Positions 37,366 to 46,695 of a stretch of 64,000 bases of DNA are shown here, one piece after another. The translations under genes and the position numbers were made by a program. The notes beneath the pieces were generated by a model that saw only the letters and a list, made by a program, of their open reading frames with translations, was not told the origin of the DNA and did no database searches. Position 1 is the stretch's first letter, and each line of letters starts with the position of its first letter. The DNA is from Brucella tritici (GTDB lineage: Bacteria; Pseudomonadota; Alphaproteobacteria; Rhizobiales; Rhizobiaceae), in assembly GCF_008932295.1 (NCBI RefSeq), contig NZ_WBWA01000003.1, positions 124,001 through 188,000 on the forward strand, in the 5' to 3' direction.

Positions 37366-39636
37366 TCAATTCGAATACGAGAGGTCATAACGTTCGGCGA
37401 CGTGGTAGGTCACAAGAACATTGTCCGTAGTGCCTTCCTGTTGAATTTTGAACTTCGTCAGGCCGTCAGGAATGTTGAAGACATAGGTGCGAACAATAGC
37501 CGCCGGGTCCGGTGTCTTCTCGTCGCTAAACGAATTGGCGTTGACTACTGTCGCGAACGTATCGCCTGTCAAAAGCTTGCAAACGTGGGTGTGGCGTGCG
37601 GCTTCCCAATATTCGAGACGCGTCGCAACGGTAACCGTTTTGCAGGCTGCGGGCAAAATGCGCGCCGTCGAAATATGCTTGTAGTCAGCGCGCGGGCGCG
37701 AAGTAAGGGTTTGCGACCGGATTCCAGCACCGAAGCCGGGCATAACGTCCATCGTTCCAAGAAGAACGATGCGGAACGGCAACAAGGGCGGCAACCCGAT
37801 AAGGAGATCAATGTTGTTCGGTCCGAGGGCCTTCCAGACGCCGTTGATCTGCACTTCAAACGAAATTTCCGTGCCTTCGGGCGTAAGGCTGTCGATATTG
37901 ATATCGATATCAGCGATACCGCCGTTAAGCTGCAACGGCTGCAACTGGATTTCGACGCGCGGAGCATTGAAGTTTGCATAATAGAGCGTGTAGGCAATGT
38001 CCTTCGTAAGATCGCCCTGCGCCCATTCCCCATCCGTAGAATAGAAGAGCGTACCATTGGTGTTACGATTCCCGTCAACCGCAGCAAGGAAATGATTGCC
38101 TGCGGACGCCGGAACAATAGCGTAGCGACGGCCTTTTTCTAGGAACGTTGGAGGGAGCGGAATCTTGGTGACTTCCGGCCACAGCTTAATGTCAGCTACA
38201 GGCAGCGTTACACGTGCAATCGATTTACTGAATACCGGCTTGCCGTTATCAGTTTCCACGATCATAAGCGATACATCGCCCGTCGCGGCCTTCCGGGTAA
38301 AATAGAGGCCCACACCCGTAATGAAACCGGGCTCCGAATTTAGGAACGTTTCCGCCAAGAACGAACCGGAAATCGCCTGCGGGACGGAAGTCGTTTCCCA
38401 ATAGGATTCGGTATAGGTGTCGTAGAAAAATTGTGTGACGCGAATCCACTGGTGATTGATCGAAGTTTTTCCGATATCAGCAGGGTTGACGGCCCAAGTT
38501 TCGCCAGCCCGGCGGAAGATATTGCCGATCACGTCATAAGTGCCGGAGCGCCACCAAGCCGAGTTTGTGCAAACGGTTTTTGTGCAGCCGTAGCGGATAC
38601 GGGTTCGCGCAACGTCCTTCTGCACGGTCGTTATGGTTTGATACTGATACTGCGCAATAGAAAGTTCGGTATCCTTGCCCTCGACCTTCAATCGCTGGAT
38701 TTCGGTGTAAGCGGGCATAATCATATTGTTGCGCCGCGAAACCAGCGGGTCGATAGGATTTAGAAGCTCGACAATCGACTGATATTGTGCCGCTGGCGGG
38801 AAATGAATCCCTTCCTCAACCTTTGCCAAAAGATTGACGTTCTCAAGATCGGTCTTGGCCGTAGTAAGATAGCGGTCCGCATCATATGAAGTGTAGGTTT
38901 CCGGCAGTTCCGCAAGCTCTTTCAGGCGCGCCGTATCGCGGGCGATTTCATACACCAGATTTGCGGGGGCGAGTCGGCTCATTCGATCTTGAATACCGGC
39001 AACAGTGGAGTCCAGCACGTCAAGACGTGCCCCGGCGCGCCCGCGCCAGTCCTCAAGGACTTCAACTCGGTCCGAAACTTTGCGTACTGACTGCAACCGA
39101 TTTGCTTCAACAGGGGTGATTGAAACAATACCGGCGGTATTGAGATGGATATAGGCAACAGCCAATACATTCGAATCCAGAACCGGCGGTTGCGGGTCCG
39201 CCGCTTCAACGCCGGGTACGGCGTTCACATTGGCAAAGCGCCGGGTTTCCGTTGCAACGGCGCGTGCTTCCGTTTGCTCGGTGTCTACGTCAACAAGGAA
39301 GGTACGCGGCTGGACGTTGGTGTCGATAGACTGCCCCCATACCGCCACCGCAACGATTTTTTCCGTGACGGCGGGGAGATTAGGCAAGAGATCGAGAACG
39401 ACGCCGCCTTCATCATCACGGAAGAATACTTGTCCGTTCTGATAGAACCGGCCCGCGCCAACGGTGACTTGTGCGGCTCCATTCGCCACAACAGCGAAGC
39501 CTGTAAATTTGCGGCCCGGTTCGATGCCATCATTAACCGCATGGTCAAGCGACGCCTGCGCATGCTTTCCAATATTGGTCAAGTCTTCATCGGATAGCTG
39601 TTGATCCTGCGAAATAATGACAAGGCGCTCGCCCAT
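37366..39636 (-). CDS. DUF4815-like tail/baseplate appendage protein
   Basis: The 756-residue protein starts GERLVIISQDQQLSDEDL and has a ~220-residue beta-rich base (GAAQVTVGAGRFYQNGQVFF) followed by coiled coil and a long beta-rich body. It resembles DUF4815 proteins that follow gpI in several P2-like prophages. It is probably a virion appendage or fibre that binds to the baseplate wedge. Specific function unknown. Confidence 0.65.
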   Translation of the reverse strand: MGERLVIISQDQQLSDEDLTNIGKHAQASLDHAVNDGIEPGRKFTGFAVVANGAAQVTVGAGRFYQNGQVFFRDDEGGVVLDLLPNLPAVTEKIVAVAVWGQSIDTNVQPRTFLVDVDTEQTEARAVATETRRFANVNAVPGVEAADPQPPVLDSNVLAVAYIHLNTAGIVSITPVEANRLQSVRKVSDRVEVLEDWRGRAGARLDVLDSTVAGIQDRMSRLAPANLVYEIARDTARLKELAELPETYTSYDADRYLTTAKTDLENVNLLAKVEEGIHFPPAAQYQSIVELLNPIDPLVSRRNNMIMPAYTEIQRLKVEGKDTELSIAQYQYQTITTVQKDVARTRIRYGCTKTVCTNSAWWRSGTYDVIGNIFRRAGETWAVNPADIGKTSINHQWIRVTQFFYDTYTESYWETTSVPQAISGSFLAETFLNSEPGFITGVGLYFTRKAATGDVSLMIVETDNGKPVFSKSIARVTLPVADIKLWPEVTKIPLPPTFLEKGRRYAIVPASAGNHFLAAVDGNRNTNGTLFYSTDGEWAQGDLTKDIAYTLYYANFNAPRVEIQLQPLQLNGGIADIDINIDSLTPEGTEISFEVQINGVWKALGPNNIDLLIGLPPLLPFRIVLLGTMDVMPGFGAGIRSQTLTSRPRADYKHISTARILPAACKTVTVATRLEYWEAARHTHVCKLLTGDTFATVVNANSFSDEKTPDPAAIVRTYVFNIPDGLTKFKIQQEGTTDNVLVTYHVAERYDLSYSN

Positions 39637-39647
39637 GCTAAGACCCT

Positions 39648-40919
39648 CTATTTAAGGCGGTTTCGGACGCGCGAACCAAACTTAACGTCATCGCCGAACT
39701 TGAAGGTTTCTCCAAATGTTCGAACGCGTGTCGTTTGCGTATCAACTTTGATCCTATCGCGGCCCGCTTTACTTCTTCGTACCGCAGCATAAGCGAGCTT
39801 TGACTTAGATAAATTCTCTTTTGTTGCGAAACCGCGCCCTAAATAGGTATAGCCGCTATAACCAGCACGGGGACGCTTCGATGATCTGGCCTCAACAAGC
39901 AACTCGGCATGAAATGGGGCGATGCCGAGCCGAGCGTGGCCAGCAAATGAGTGCGCTTTTATCCATGGAACATCGACGCTTTTGTCGTGAAGAAAAATCC
40001 TATCGAAGATATGATTTGCGCCGTCATCGGCCATGACGAAGTGCTGACCCGCAAAATCTCCGACAAAGACCGCGTTGCGCTTTCGCGGCACTCGTTCTGA
40101 AAACCGCTGATATCTTACGTCCACCGGGTCTAGCCCTGCGGCGACGGTATCAAGGTGCAAGTCGGTCTTGTCTGTGTCGTAAGTACGGTCAAGCGAATAG
40201 GTGACAATTTCAGCGGGCTTGTTCTTTCGGGTCACGTAACCATGACCGGCAAACCGCCGAATAAATATTGCGGGCCCGGCTTCACCAGACACATGCACGC
40301 GGTCCAATTCGAAGGCTTGACCGGTCTCGGCGGAAACTTCGGGATTTGATCGGCGCATTGGTACTTCACGCCCATCAGGATAACGTATAACGGCACGCCG
40401 CCCATATATGGCCGCACCGGCGTCGAGCCTCGCAAACGCATGGCTTGCGAAACTGCCGCGTTTCCTGCCGTCCAAGCCGGGGAAGGTCGCTAGATCGGCC
40501 TTGCCTTGATAATTGGCGAAATAGATGCGGATTTGCGGCATGCGTTCCAGCCAAGCGTCGCGCTGCTGTTTCGAGATCACCGCCGAGGCGAACGCGCGGC
40601 GCGGATAGTGAATGACCTCCCGAAGCGAGGAGTCCACCACTTCAAGCATGCCAGAAATACCGGCCTCGGTGCCCTTTAATCGCTGTAGGTTGAACTGCCG
40701 TGCGACGACATCGCGCTTTTGAAATTCACTCCAATCGTCGTTCCAGAAGTCCACGGCAAAGCGGAAAGCGAGCCACGGCAGGAAGCGAATATCAATCTTC
40801 CAAGGGTCGAGCGCATTTGCCAACTCTTCAATCGGAAGCTCCGCGAATGCTGTGACCTGTTCTAGATCCCGCTCAAGCTTAGTGGCGTAGTTGGGAAGAA
40901 TGCTTTCAAACGTCGACAC
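39648..40919 (-). CDS. P2 gpI-like tail protein, extended
   Basis: The first ~170 residues match phage tail protein I (SILPNYATKLERDLEQVTA, PIEELANALDPWKIDIRFLP, LKGTEAGISGMLEVVD). The other ~250 residues form an extra domain absent from the ~176-residue P2 gpI, with repeated Arg/Lys and Gly/Tyr-rich strands (GRDRIKVDTQTTRVRTFGET). It overlaps gpJ by 14 bases. The extra domain may act as a fibre adaptor. Confidence 0.85.
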   Translation of the reverse strand: MSTFESILPNYATKLERDLEQVTAFAELPIEELANALDPWKIDIRFLPWLAFRFAVDFWNDDWSEFQKRDVVARQFNLQRLKGTEAGISGMLEVVDSSLREVIHYPRRAFASAVISKQQRDAWLERMPQIRIYFANYQGKADLATFPGLDGRKRGSFASHAFARLDAGAAIYGRRAVIRYPDGREVPMRRSNPEVSAETGQAFELDRVHVSGEAGPAIFIRRFAGHGYVTRKNKPAEIVTYSLDRTYDTDKTDLHLDTVAAGLDPVDVRYQRFSERVPRKRNAVFVGDFAGQHFVMADDGANHIFDRIFLHDKSVDVPWIKAHSFAGHARLGIAPFHAELLVEARSSKRPRAGYSGYTYLGRGFATKENLSKSKLAYAAVRRSKAGRDRIKVDTQTTRVRTFGETFKFGDDVKFGSRVRNRLK

Positions 40920-41859
40920 GTTCCACCGTCACTTTCGCCGATGTGCAGACAGCCAGGTCATAGAAGCTGGCGGTAATATCCTGCGCCGGTGCGGCCAGAA
41001 TAACATTTTGGACACCGCCGACCTTGAGAGAGGCGATCAACCCGGCCAGAGTGGCGTCGTAAGCCACCTTACGAATGCTCTGCAAATAGGACGATAGCGA
41101 CGCAATAGATGCCCTGCGCACCGTTTCGGCGTCCGGGCCGGGATAGACAACAAGTTTTGCATCTACAGAGAAAAGACGTGGAGTCGGCGGTTGAACGGTA
41201 ACGCCATCGGTCATTGGCCGCACCGCCTTTTCATTTAACGCGGTCCGTACGGTTTTCATGACGTCCGAGGACGCCCCCGCCAGAATGCGCACAATCGCCT
41301 TGTCGCGCGGCTGCGCAAAAAGTGATTTGCCGATAAGCAATTGCTCCGGGCTGGCCTTCTCTGCTGCGACGTCCTCATAAGCTAGGACCGTGACGGCAAT
41401 TTCGCCGGGTGCCGGGCTGTGTATCGATACGTCGACCACATTCGGGTGAGCGGACAACGCTTGAAACTCATAGGCTTTTAGCGGCCCGCCTACTGCGGCT
41501 ATGTAGATGCCTAATTGTGATCTGCGCCTTAATTGCTCGTCGCCTTCATTATCGAATCTCTTCGTATTAAAGAAAGCCGCCGCCACGTCTAAGTTGCTAC
41601 CAACCGCGTCGGTGATCGTAGTTTGCCGCATCGCATCATTGACGCGCTGCCGGAGTATCAATTCCCGATATGCGAAAACCTCAATTACTTTGATCGCGGG
41701 GTCGCTTTCGAGAATAGCCGAATATTCGGGGTCGATTTGCAAAAGATCATTGATAGCGGCTTGCCGAATAGCCTCGTAGTCCAGAGCTTCAACGAAGTCT
41801 GGCACCGGGACCGATGAAAGATCAATTAGGCGGAAATACTCGGAAGCCGCGTCGGTCAT
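40906..41859 (-). CDS. Baseplate assembly protein J
   Basis: The 317-residue protein has the gpJ opening (FRLIDLSSVPVPDFVEALDY), the AYRELILRQRVNDAMRQTTI helix and DGVTVQPPTPRLFSVDAKL, as in P2 gpJ and T4 gp6. It forms the baseplate wedge. It overlaps gpW by ATGA. Confidence 0.92.
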   Translation of the reverse strand: MTDAASEYFRLIDLSSVPVPDFVEALDYEAIRQAAINDLLQIDPEYSAILESDPAIKVIEVFAYRELILRQRVNDAMRQTTITDAVGSNLDVAAAFFNTKRFDNEGDEQLRRRSQLGIYIAAVGGPLKAYEFQALSAHPNVVDVSIHSPAPGEIAVTVLAYEDVAAEKASPEQLLIGKSLFAQPRDKAIVRILAGASSDVMKTVRTALNEKAVRPMTDGVTVQPPTPRLFSVDAKLVVYPGPDAETVRRASIASLSSYLQSIRKVAYDATLAGLIASLKVGGVQNVILAAPAQDITASFYDLAVCTSAKVTVERVDV

Positions 41860-42194
41860 TTAATCACGATCCCATTGAGGGTAATTACTTCGCCGTTTGG
41901 CAAGTAATTGCCTGTAATGGAGAACTCTATAACCCCGTCTCCTTGCAGGGTCATTGAAACATCCCGCAATTTTAAGCGAGGCTCCCAACGGTCTAGCGCT
42001 TCGGCAACTGCTACATACATGTCGACCGCAAGCTGGTCATTTGCGGGACGGTCAACGATGCTCGGAATATCGGAACCGTAGTCCCGACGCATGACGCGGG
42101 TTCCCTTGCGTGTGCTAAGGATATCTATGATGGATTGCCGAAGATGGTCTTTACCGTCGACCGGACGCCCGGTAATCGCGTTCATGCCGCGCAT
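41856..42194 (-). CDS. Baseplate assembly protein W (gp25-like)
   Basis: The 112-residue protein has the gp25/gpW lysozyme-like baseplate pattern LSTRKGTRVMRRDYGSDIPS, a conserved EPR-type motif (WEPRLKLRDV) and GVIEFSITGNYLPNGE. It joins the sheath to the baseplate. Confidence 0.92.
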   Translation of the reverse strand: MRGMNAITGRPVDGKDHLRQSIIDILSTRKGTRVMRRDYGSDIPSIVDRPANDQLAVDMYVAVAEALDRWEPRLKLRDVSMTLQGDGVIEFSITGNYLPNGEVITLNGIVIK

Positions 42195-42206
42195 AGCGTG
42201 CCCTCC

Positions 42207-42776
42207 TTAGACTGGTTCGTCGGTTATCTCGCTGCCGCGCTCGACGCCGCCATGACGATGCGTGGCACCGATATCTTTTTCGTTGTGAGTAAGTGTCGGG
42301 GAAACCGTTTCTATCCCGCCCGGAGCGTTGATTATCAACTTCCCGCCTTCCGCGACCAAGCTGACACCGCCACCAATTGACAGGGCGAAGCCGCCGCCCT
42401 CGGCTATTTGCATAGAATACGAATGTGTATCGTGGTCATATGCAATTACGCTGCCGTCTGGATATTTCGTGACGTGGGTATTGCCCTTGTCTCCGGCCTG
42501 TGTCCGCTCGGTGGCGATTGCACCAAGTATGACGGCTTGCGATAAATCACCGGATGGCGATGCGATGATAACTTGTTCGCCTTCTTCATAAGACGAATAG
42601 ACACTCGTTTTACCGGCTCGCGGTGTCGCCATCGGTAGCCAGTCAGACTCAAGAGCGCCCGCCTTGACCCGATAGCGCCCCTGTCTGTGGTCAACCTTCG
42701 ATATGCTTCCAACTATGACGCTGTTAGAAAGGCGACGTTGAAGATCGGTTATGTCTTTGTCGTACCGGGCTGTCAT
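42207..42776 (-). CDS. Baseplate spike protein V
   Basis: The 189-residue protein has an OB-fold N terminus (VGSISKVDHRQGRYRVKAG, WLPMATPRAGKTSVYSSYE, GEQVIIASPSGDLSQAVILG) and a C-terminal needle with HRHGG (ATHRHGGVERGSEI) that may hold an iron at the tip, as in P2 gpV. Confidence 0.92.
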   Translation of the reverse strand: MTARYDKDITDLQRRLSNSVIVGSISKVDHRQGRYRVKAGALESDWLPMATPRAGKTSVYSSYEEGEQVIIASPSGDLSQAVILGAIATERTQAGDKGNTHVTKYPDGSVIAYDHDTHSYSMQIAEGGGFALSIGGGVSLVAEGGKLIINAPGGIETVSPTLTHNEKDIGATHRHGGVERGSEITDEPV

Positions 42777-42778
42777 CG

Positions 42779-43324
42779 CTATTCACCGATAACGACTTCG
42801 TAATCCGGTTCATGCCCCGGTCCGGTATGCGGGTCATATCCGAGCAATACCGTCACCGGCCTGCCAGTATCCGGGTCGGCGATCTGATGCGTCCAATAGA
42901 TGACCTGATACGTCATAACGACTGCAAATAGCGCAACGGATTGATTTTCTACAACGAACAGATTCAGCTTTTGAAGCGTTAGCCATTCGACGGAGTTTGA
43001 TAGCGTGGGATTAGCCCGCAACGCCTCTTCGACCTCCCATGCAAGGTCGTCGGCGTTGTCTTTGCTCTTTGTATGGTAGCATTCGACGCGCATTTCCATG
43101 ATGCGGCGACGGGGCCCGCCTTGATGTTGGGTTTGGGGATCGATTTCCTCTTCCACAAACAGAACGTTGATTTCGGCCAAGCTATCGACGTCCGGCGGAG
43201 TGCTGTCGGTATCGAACACGCGCCCCTTTGCTCCGGTTCGAAAGCGCGGGCCGTCCGTTTCGAGAATCGGCGTTTTCAAATATTTGGCAACCGATGCCGT
43301 TACCAACTTACGGGGGTTCTCCAT
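42779..43324 (-). CDS. Putative tail terminator/completion protein
   Basis: The 181-residue protein lies between the joining protein and gpV. A central alpha/beta core (LAEINVLFVEEEID, RIMEMRVECYHT, ALFAVVMTYQVIYW) resembles lambda gpU-type terminators or similar neck proteins. No firm family name. Confidence 0.6.
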   Translation of the reverse strand: MENPRKLVTASVAKYLKTPILETDGPRFRTGAKGRVFDTDSTPPDVDSLAEINVLFVEEEIDPQTQHQGGPRRRIMEMRVECYHTKSKDNADDLAWEVEEALRANPTLSNSVEWLTLQKLNLFVVENQSVALFAVVMTYQVIYWTHQIADPDTGRPVTVLLGYDPHTGPGHEPDYEVVIGE

Positions 43325-43327
43325 TGG

Positions 43328-43681
43328 TCAAACCTCCCGTAGTTGCAGCTTCATCATTCCCGATGACGAAGGTAGCCGTTTATTTACATCGTAGCTTTTG
43401 CCATTGATCGTTACGCGGTCTTTGACTGCCGGGTCAAATCCGAGATCGCCGAGGCGTACATCAATTACCGTGATGCGGTTCGCAACGGTCAGGCTCACTC
43501 CCTCATTCGACTCCGCTGGAATAACGTCGAAGATGGCGGTAAGCGGCTCGCCGCTCGGTGTCGTGGTATGCGTTGTATCGGTTTCCAGCCGGACATAAGT
43601 GAGCGGCACGGAAAATACATCCCGCACCGCTTCGGTGGCTATATCTAATAGGTCGTCCCACATCGGAGCGCCGCCGAGCAT
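43328..43681 (-). CDS. Head-tail joining protein, lambda FII-like
   Basis: The 117-residue protein has the head-tail attachment pattern (MWDDLLDIATEAVRDVFSVP, then FDVIPAESNEGVSL, DRVTINGKSYDVNK). ATG 43681 is coupled to the capsid stop as TAATG; ATG 43663 is a possible alternative. It closes the head after DNA packaging. Confidence 0.78.
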   Translation of the reverse strand: MLGGAPMWDDLLDIATEAVRDVFSVPLTYVRLETDTTHTTTPSGEPLTAIFDVIPAESNEGVSLTVANRITVIDVRLGDLGFDPAVKDRVTINGKSYDVNKRLPSSSGMMKLQLREV

Positions 43682-44769
43682 TAAGCGTCGGCGGACTCCT
43701 TCGCGCTTAGGAGCATTTCAGGCCGCGTGCACATGAAGAGCGGATAGCTGTAAACTTCGGGACGGACCCAAAAGCCGCGCTTTTCATCGCGCACCATCAA
43801 CGAATAGAGCGGACGGCCAATAGTGTTAGCCCATTCCCACGCTTCGCCCGGTGCAAAGGTCTGCTGGAATACGCCGGGCGCACCTACCGGGATGAACTTG
43901 CAGCGCTTCGAATTGACGCCGAAAGCTTCCTTGCCGTTCTTCGCCCCCTCGGCAGCGTTCTTGTCGAACTGCTTGGAGCCCTTGTAGTTGATGAACAGAA
44001 TGCCACCGAAATCGAAGCTCGCATAGGAACCAGCACGGAAGCCGTCTTTCTGCGCAAGGCCGAAAACCCGGTTAAGATTCGTCGCCTGTGACTGGTTAAG
44101 GTAGGTTTCGCGAGTGGTCTTATGCGTGGTGATTTTATCGAAGAAACTATCACCGGCAAGCCCGACCACGGTGGTCGAAGGCAACCAAGCTTCGTCCGCC
44201 TTATCCTGCATGATACGGATAACCTGACGGCATTTCAGTTCGACAAGGGTGGTATCCTTGTCCAGTTCGAAGTTAATTTCGACCGGCTTGGTGATATTCC
44301 ATTCGCGGAACCAATCGTAAATGACGGTGCCGTCCTTGTCCAAAACCTTGCCGAAGCATGCGCCGAGCCGCTGGAATTCCCAAGTTGCTTCGACCGAAGT
44401 AAGCAGGCGCTGCTGATAGCGGCCAACATAGGAAATCATGGTTTCCAAGTCCGATTCCTCGCCAAATGCGCGGACATTCTGGATTTCGGAAGCCTGAATC
44501 GTGTGGCCTTTGGCAATGCGCGTCGTGTTGAACACGCGCAGGTCGCGCCCGTCGCGCGTTCCTTCGTCAATCGGCTCGCCGCGTTCGCTGGTCCCGATCA
44601 ACTCAAACGTGTTACCGCGCTTTTCAACGCTTACGCTTGTCGTGGAAGTCGGAACGTCTTCGAACAGATTGAGCGATGAAATGAGGCCCGGCGTGAACTC
44701 GAAATCTTCGAGCGCCGCCGTCATCATGACCGCAGAGAAGGCGTCGTCGTTGAAAATATCCATATGCAT
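43681..44769 (-). CDS. Major capsid protein, lambda gpE family
   Basis: The 362-residue protein (MHMDIFNDDAFSAVMMTAAL, then IAKGHTIQASEIQNVRAFGE, near the end FWVRPEVYSYPLFMCTRPEM) is the lambda E-type HK97-fold capsid. It follows the decoration gene, as in lambda. Confidence 0.93.
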   Translation of the reverse strand: MHMDIFNDDAFSAVMMTAALEDFEFTPGLISSLNLFEDVPTSTTSVSVEKRGNTFELIGTSERGEPIDEGTRDGRDLRVFNTTRIAKGHTIQASEIQNVRAFGEESDLETMISYVGRYQQRLLTSVEATWEFQRLGACFGKVLDKDGTVIYDWFREWNITKPVEINFELDKDTTLVELKCRQVIRIMQDKADEAWLPSTTVVGLAGDSFFDKITTHKTTRETYLNQSQATNLNRVFGLAQKDGFRAGSYASFDFGGILFINYKGSKQFDKNAAEGAKNGKEAFGVNSKRCKFIPVGAPGVFQQTFAPGEAWEWANTIGRPLYSLMVRDEKRGFWVRPEVYSYPLFMCTRPEMLLSAKESADA

Positions 44770-44797
44770 CGTAGTTATCCCCGATCAACAACGCCGC

Positions 44798-45184
44798 TTA
44801 GCGGACGATGATACCCTTGGTTTTGAGAGATTCGATTGCCGCAGCTTTCGCATCGGAAGTGATGCCTTCCGGCCAAGTCAGTTCTGCGCCATTCACCTCG
44901 CTAGAGCGGGCGGTTATGACGACCTTGGTGTCAGCCTCGGCGGCGTTGGCCCGCGTATATAGAACGGCTACGGCGGTTTCCGCGCCCGTCGCCGGGTCTT
45001 CAGGCACCGCAGCCAAGGGCACAAACTTCTTGTTTGCAAGCTGCGCAAGCACAAGGCCGGACTCGCCCACCACGCCAGCGGCAAGGGTGCCGGTATCGCG
45101 TGACCGCATGCCGCCGGTAGCGCCGTCTGTTTCGCTGATGATGTAACCGCCGACGCGCTTGCCGTTGTCAGTAAACACTTTCAT
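44798..45184 (-). CDS. Head decoration protein, lambda gpD-like
   Basis: The 128-residue protein (MKVFTDNGKRVGGYIISETD, then GLVLAQLANKKFVPLAAVPE, VVITARSSEVNGAELTWPEG) fits the trimeric decoration protein that stabilises the expanded capsid. Confidence 0.88.
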   Translation of the reverse strand: MKVFTDNGKRVGGYIISETDGATGGMRSRDTGTLAAGVVGESGLVLAQLANKKFVPLAAVPEDPATGAETAVAVLYTRANAAEADTKVVITARSSEVNGAELTWPEGITSDAKAAAIESLKTKGIIVR

Positions 45185-45201
45185 GGTGGACTCCTTGCCG
45201 C

Positions 45202-46695
45202 TTATCGGCGCTTCATCGCTTTAGCCCACGCCGCCTTTTTCTCGGCTTGGGACAGATTGCCATTGCTGCCACCGGAACCGGGGCGCGCATACCGTGGAGC
45301 CGCTACAGCACTGGTATGCGGGGCATTGGCGTCGGCTGCGGCTCGCATTATGCGGGCCCGCGCCTTGTCCACGGACAAACCTTGCTCAATGGCGCGAGAA
45401 GCATTGAAGCTGACGCCGAGCCGCTTGGCCTGCGCTGCTAGAGAATGAAGGCCGGAGCATCGTTTACGTTCGGCACGGCGGGCGCGGGCCGCTGGCGACT
45501 CTTCGTCGTCGCTTGCCCGGCGAGCGCGGCGAGCCTTGCGGGCCTGCTCGTCGTCTTCGGCGTCAGGATCATCATCAGCGTCAGGATCGTCATCGGCCTC
45601 CGGGTCGTCATCCGCATCCGGGTCGTCATCGGCGTCAGGATCGTCATCCGCATCCGGGTCGTCATCCTCGGCCCGCTTGGCGCGACGAGCCTTGCGCGCC
45701 TCTTCTTCTTCGTCTTCGATTTCAAGACGGGTACGCGAAGATTTGAAACGTCCAGCCATTAAGCTAACCCTCTTTTCCGCTGCGCTAATTGACGTTTTGT
45801 CAATCTCGTTTTGCATTTCGTCAATGTGCATCGCGAACGCTTGCAACGTTTCGTCCAATGTAGCCACTTCATCAGCAAGGCCGGACTCGACTGCAAGAGA
45901 ACCGCGATAAACTTGCGCTTTTGTACCGCGTATTTTCTGCTCGGTCATTCCACGATTCCGCGAAACCAGCGCCGCAAACATATCCATGAGATTGTCTACA
46001 TCTGCTTGGACGCGGCCCAATGCGTCATCGGTCATAGGCTCATGAGGGTTGCCCTCGGCCTTTTCAGGCGTGGACTTGATGAAGGTCCACTTCATGCCCT
46101 CTTTTTTGTCTTGTTCTGTGAGGTCGCAATGCGCTGCGACGACGCCAATGGAACCTACTTCCGCTGTTCGGGCGAGGACTAGAACGTCGCCGGAAGTGGC
46201 GAGGGCGTAGGCCGCAGAACACGCGACTTCGTTGGCGTGAGCCCAAACCGGCTTTCCGGTTTGCTCGCTCGCTAACCGGATGAAATCGGCGCAATCAAAG
46301 CACCCCGAAGCCTCGCCACCGCCGGAGTCTATCTCCAACAACAGGCCCCGGACCGATGGGTCGGTAAGAATTTCGGTGACGCCCTCACGAATGGCGTCGT
46401 AACTCATTAGGCCGCATTCAGCATCAAGCCAAGACGCGCGACGGACCAGTGAGCCCACGATAGGAAAAACGGCGATACCATCCATAGCCATATAGGCACC
46501 GCAAGAAAAATGGCGTGCGCCGCCGGAAATCATGCGAGGTTTCGCGCGCTCCGCCTTCGGTAGCTCGGAAGGCTTTACCGCTTCTCCGCGTAAAATGCGA
46601 TGCGCCACCGATTCAATGATGTTACGACCTACATCGTCCCGTAGGAGCAAGGGCCGGTTAAAGATCATCGCTGCGATATGCGGCAAGTCACGCAT
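45202..46695 (-). CDS. S49-type head maturation protease with scaffold-like C terminus (lambda gpC/Nu3-like)
   Basis: The 497-residue protein has an S49 protease domain: LLLEIDSGGGEASGCFDCAD, nucleophile Ser in EVACSAAYALAT, and the likely Lys region near GTKAQVYRGSLAVESGLAD. The C-terminal ~200 residues are an acidic/basic scaffold that contains six copies of a 6-residue unit DDDPDA or DDDPEA, then ARARRAERKR. Start 46695 is chosen for AGGA spacing and because the upstream frame overlaps the portal gene. It cleaves the scaffold and portal during head assembly. Confidence 0.9.
   Translation of the reverse strand: MRDLPHIAAMIFNRPLLLRDDVGRNIIESVAHRILRGEAVKPSELPKAERAKPRMISGGARHFSCGAYMAMDGIAVFPIVGSLVRRASWLDAECGLMSYDAIREGVTEILTDPSVRGLLLEIDSGGGEASGCFDCADFIRLASEQTGKPVWAHANEVACSAAYALATSGDVLVLARTAEVGSIGVVAAHCDLTEQDKKEGMKWTFIKSTPEKAEGNPHEPMTDDALGRVQADVDNLMDMFAALVSRNRGMTEQKIRGTKAQVYRGSLAVESGLADEVATLDETLQAFAMHIDEMQNEIDKTSISAAEKRVSLMAGRFKSSRTRLEIEDEEEEARKARRAKRAEDDDPDADDDPDADDDPDADDDPEADDDPDADDDPDAEDDEQARKARRARRASDDEESPAARARRAERKRCSGLHSLAAQAKRLGVSFNASRAIEQGLSVDKARARIMRAAADANAPHTSAVAAPRYARPGSGGSNGNLSQAEKKAAWAKAMKRR
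45551..45670. repeat. 18-bp coding tandem repeat in the protease scaffold region
   Basis: Six imperfect copies of an 18-bp unit encode DDDPDA with one DDDPEA. The DNA shows synonymous changes between copies. The repeat number could vary by slippage without frame change. It looks like a minisatellite but is fully coding on the minus strand. Confidence 0.85.

Noticed and set aside
45551..45670. CRISPR-like array impression from 18-bp repeats
   Set aside because: No unique spacers; the repeats are in-frame and encode an acidic segment of the head protease.
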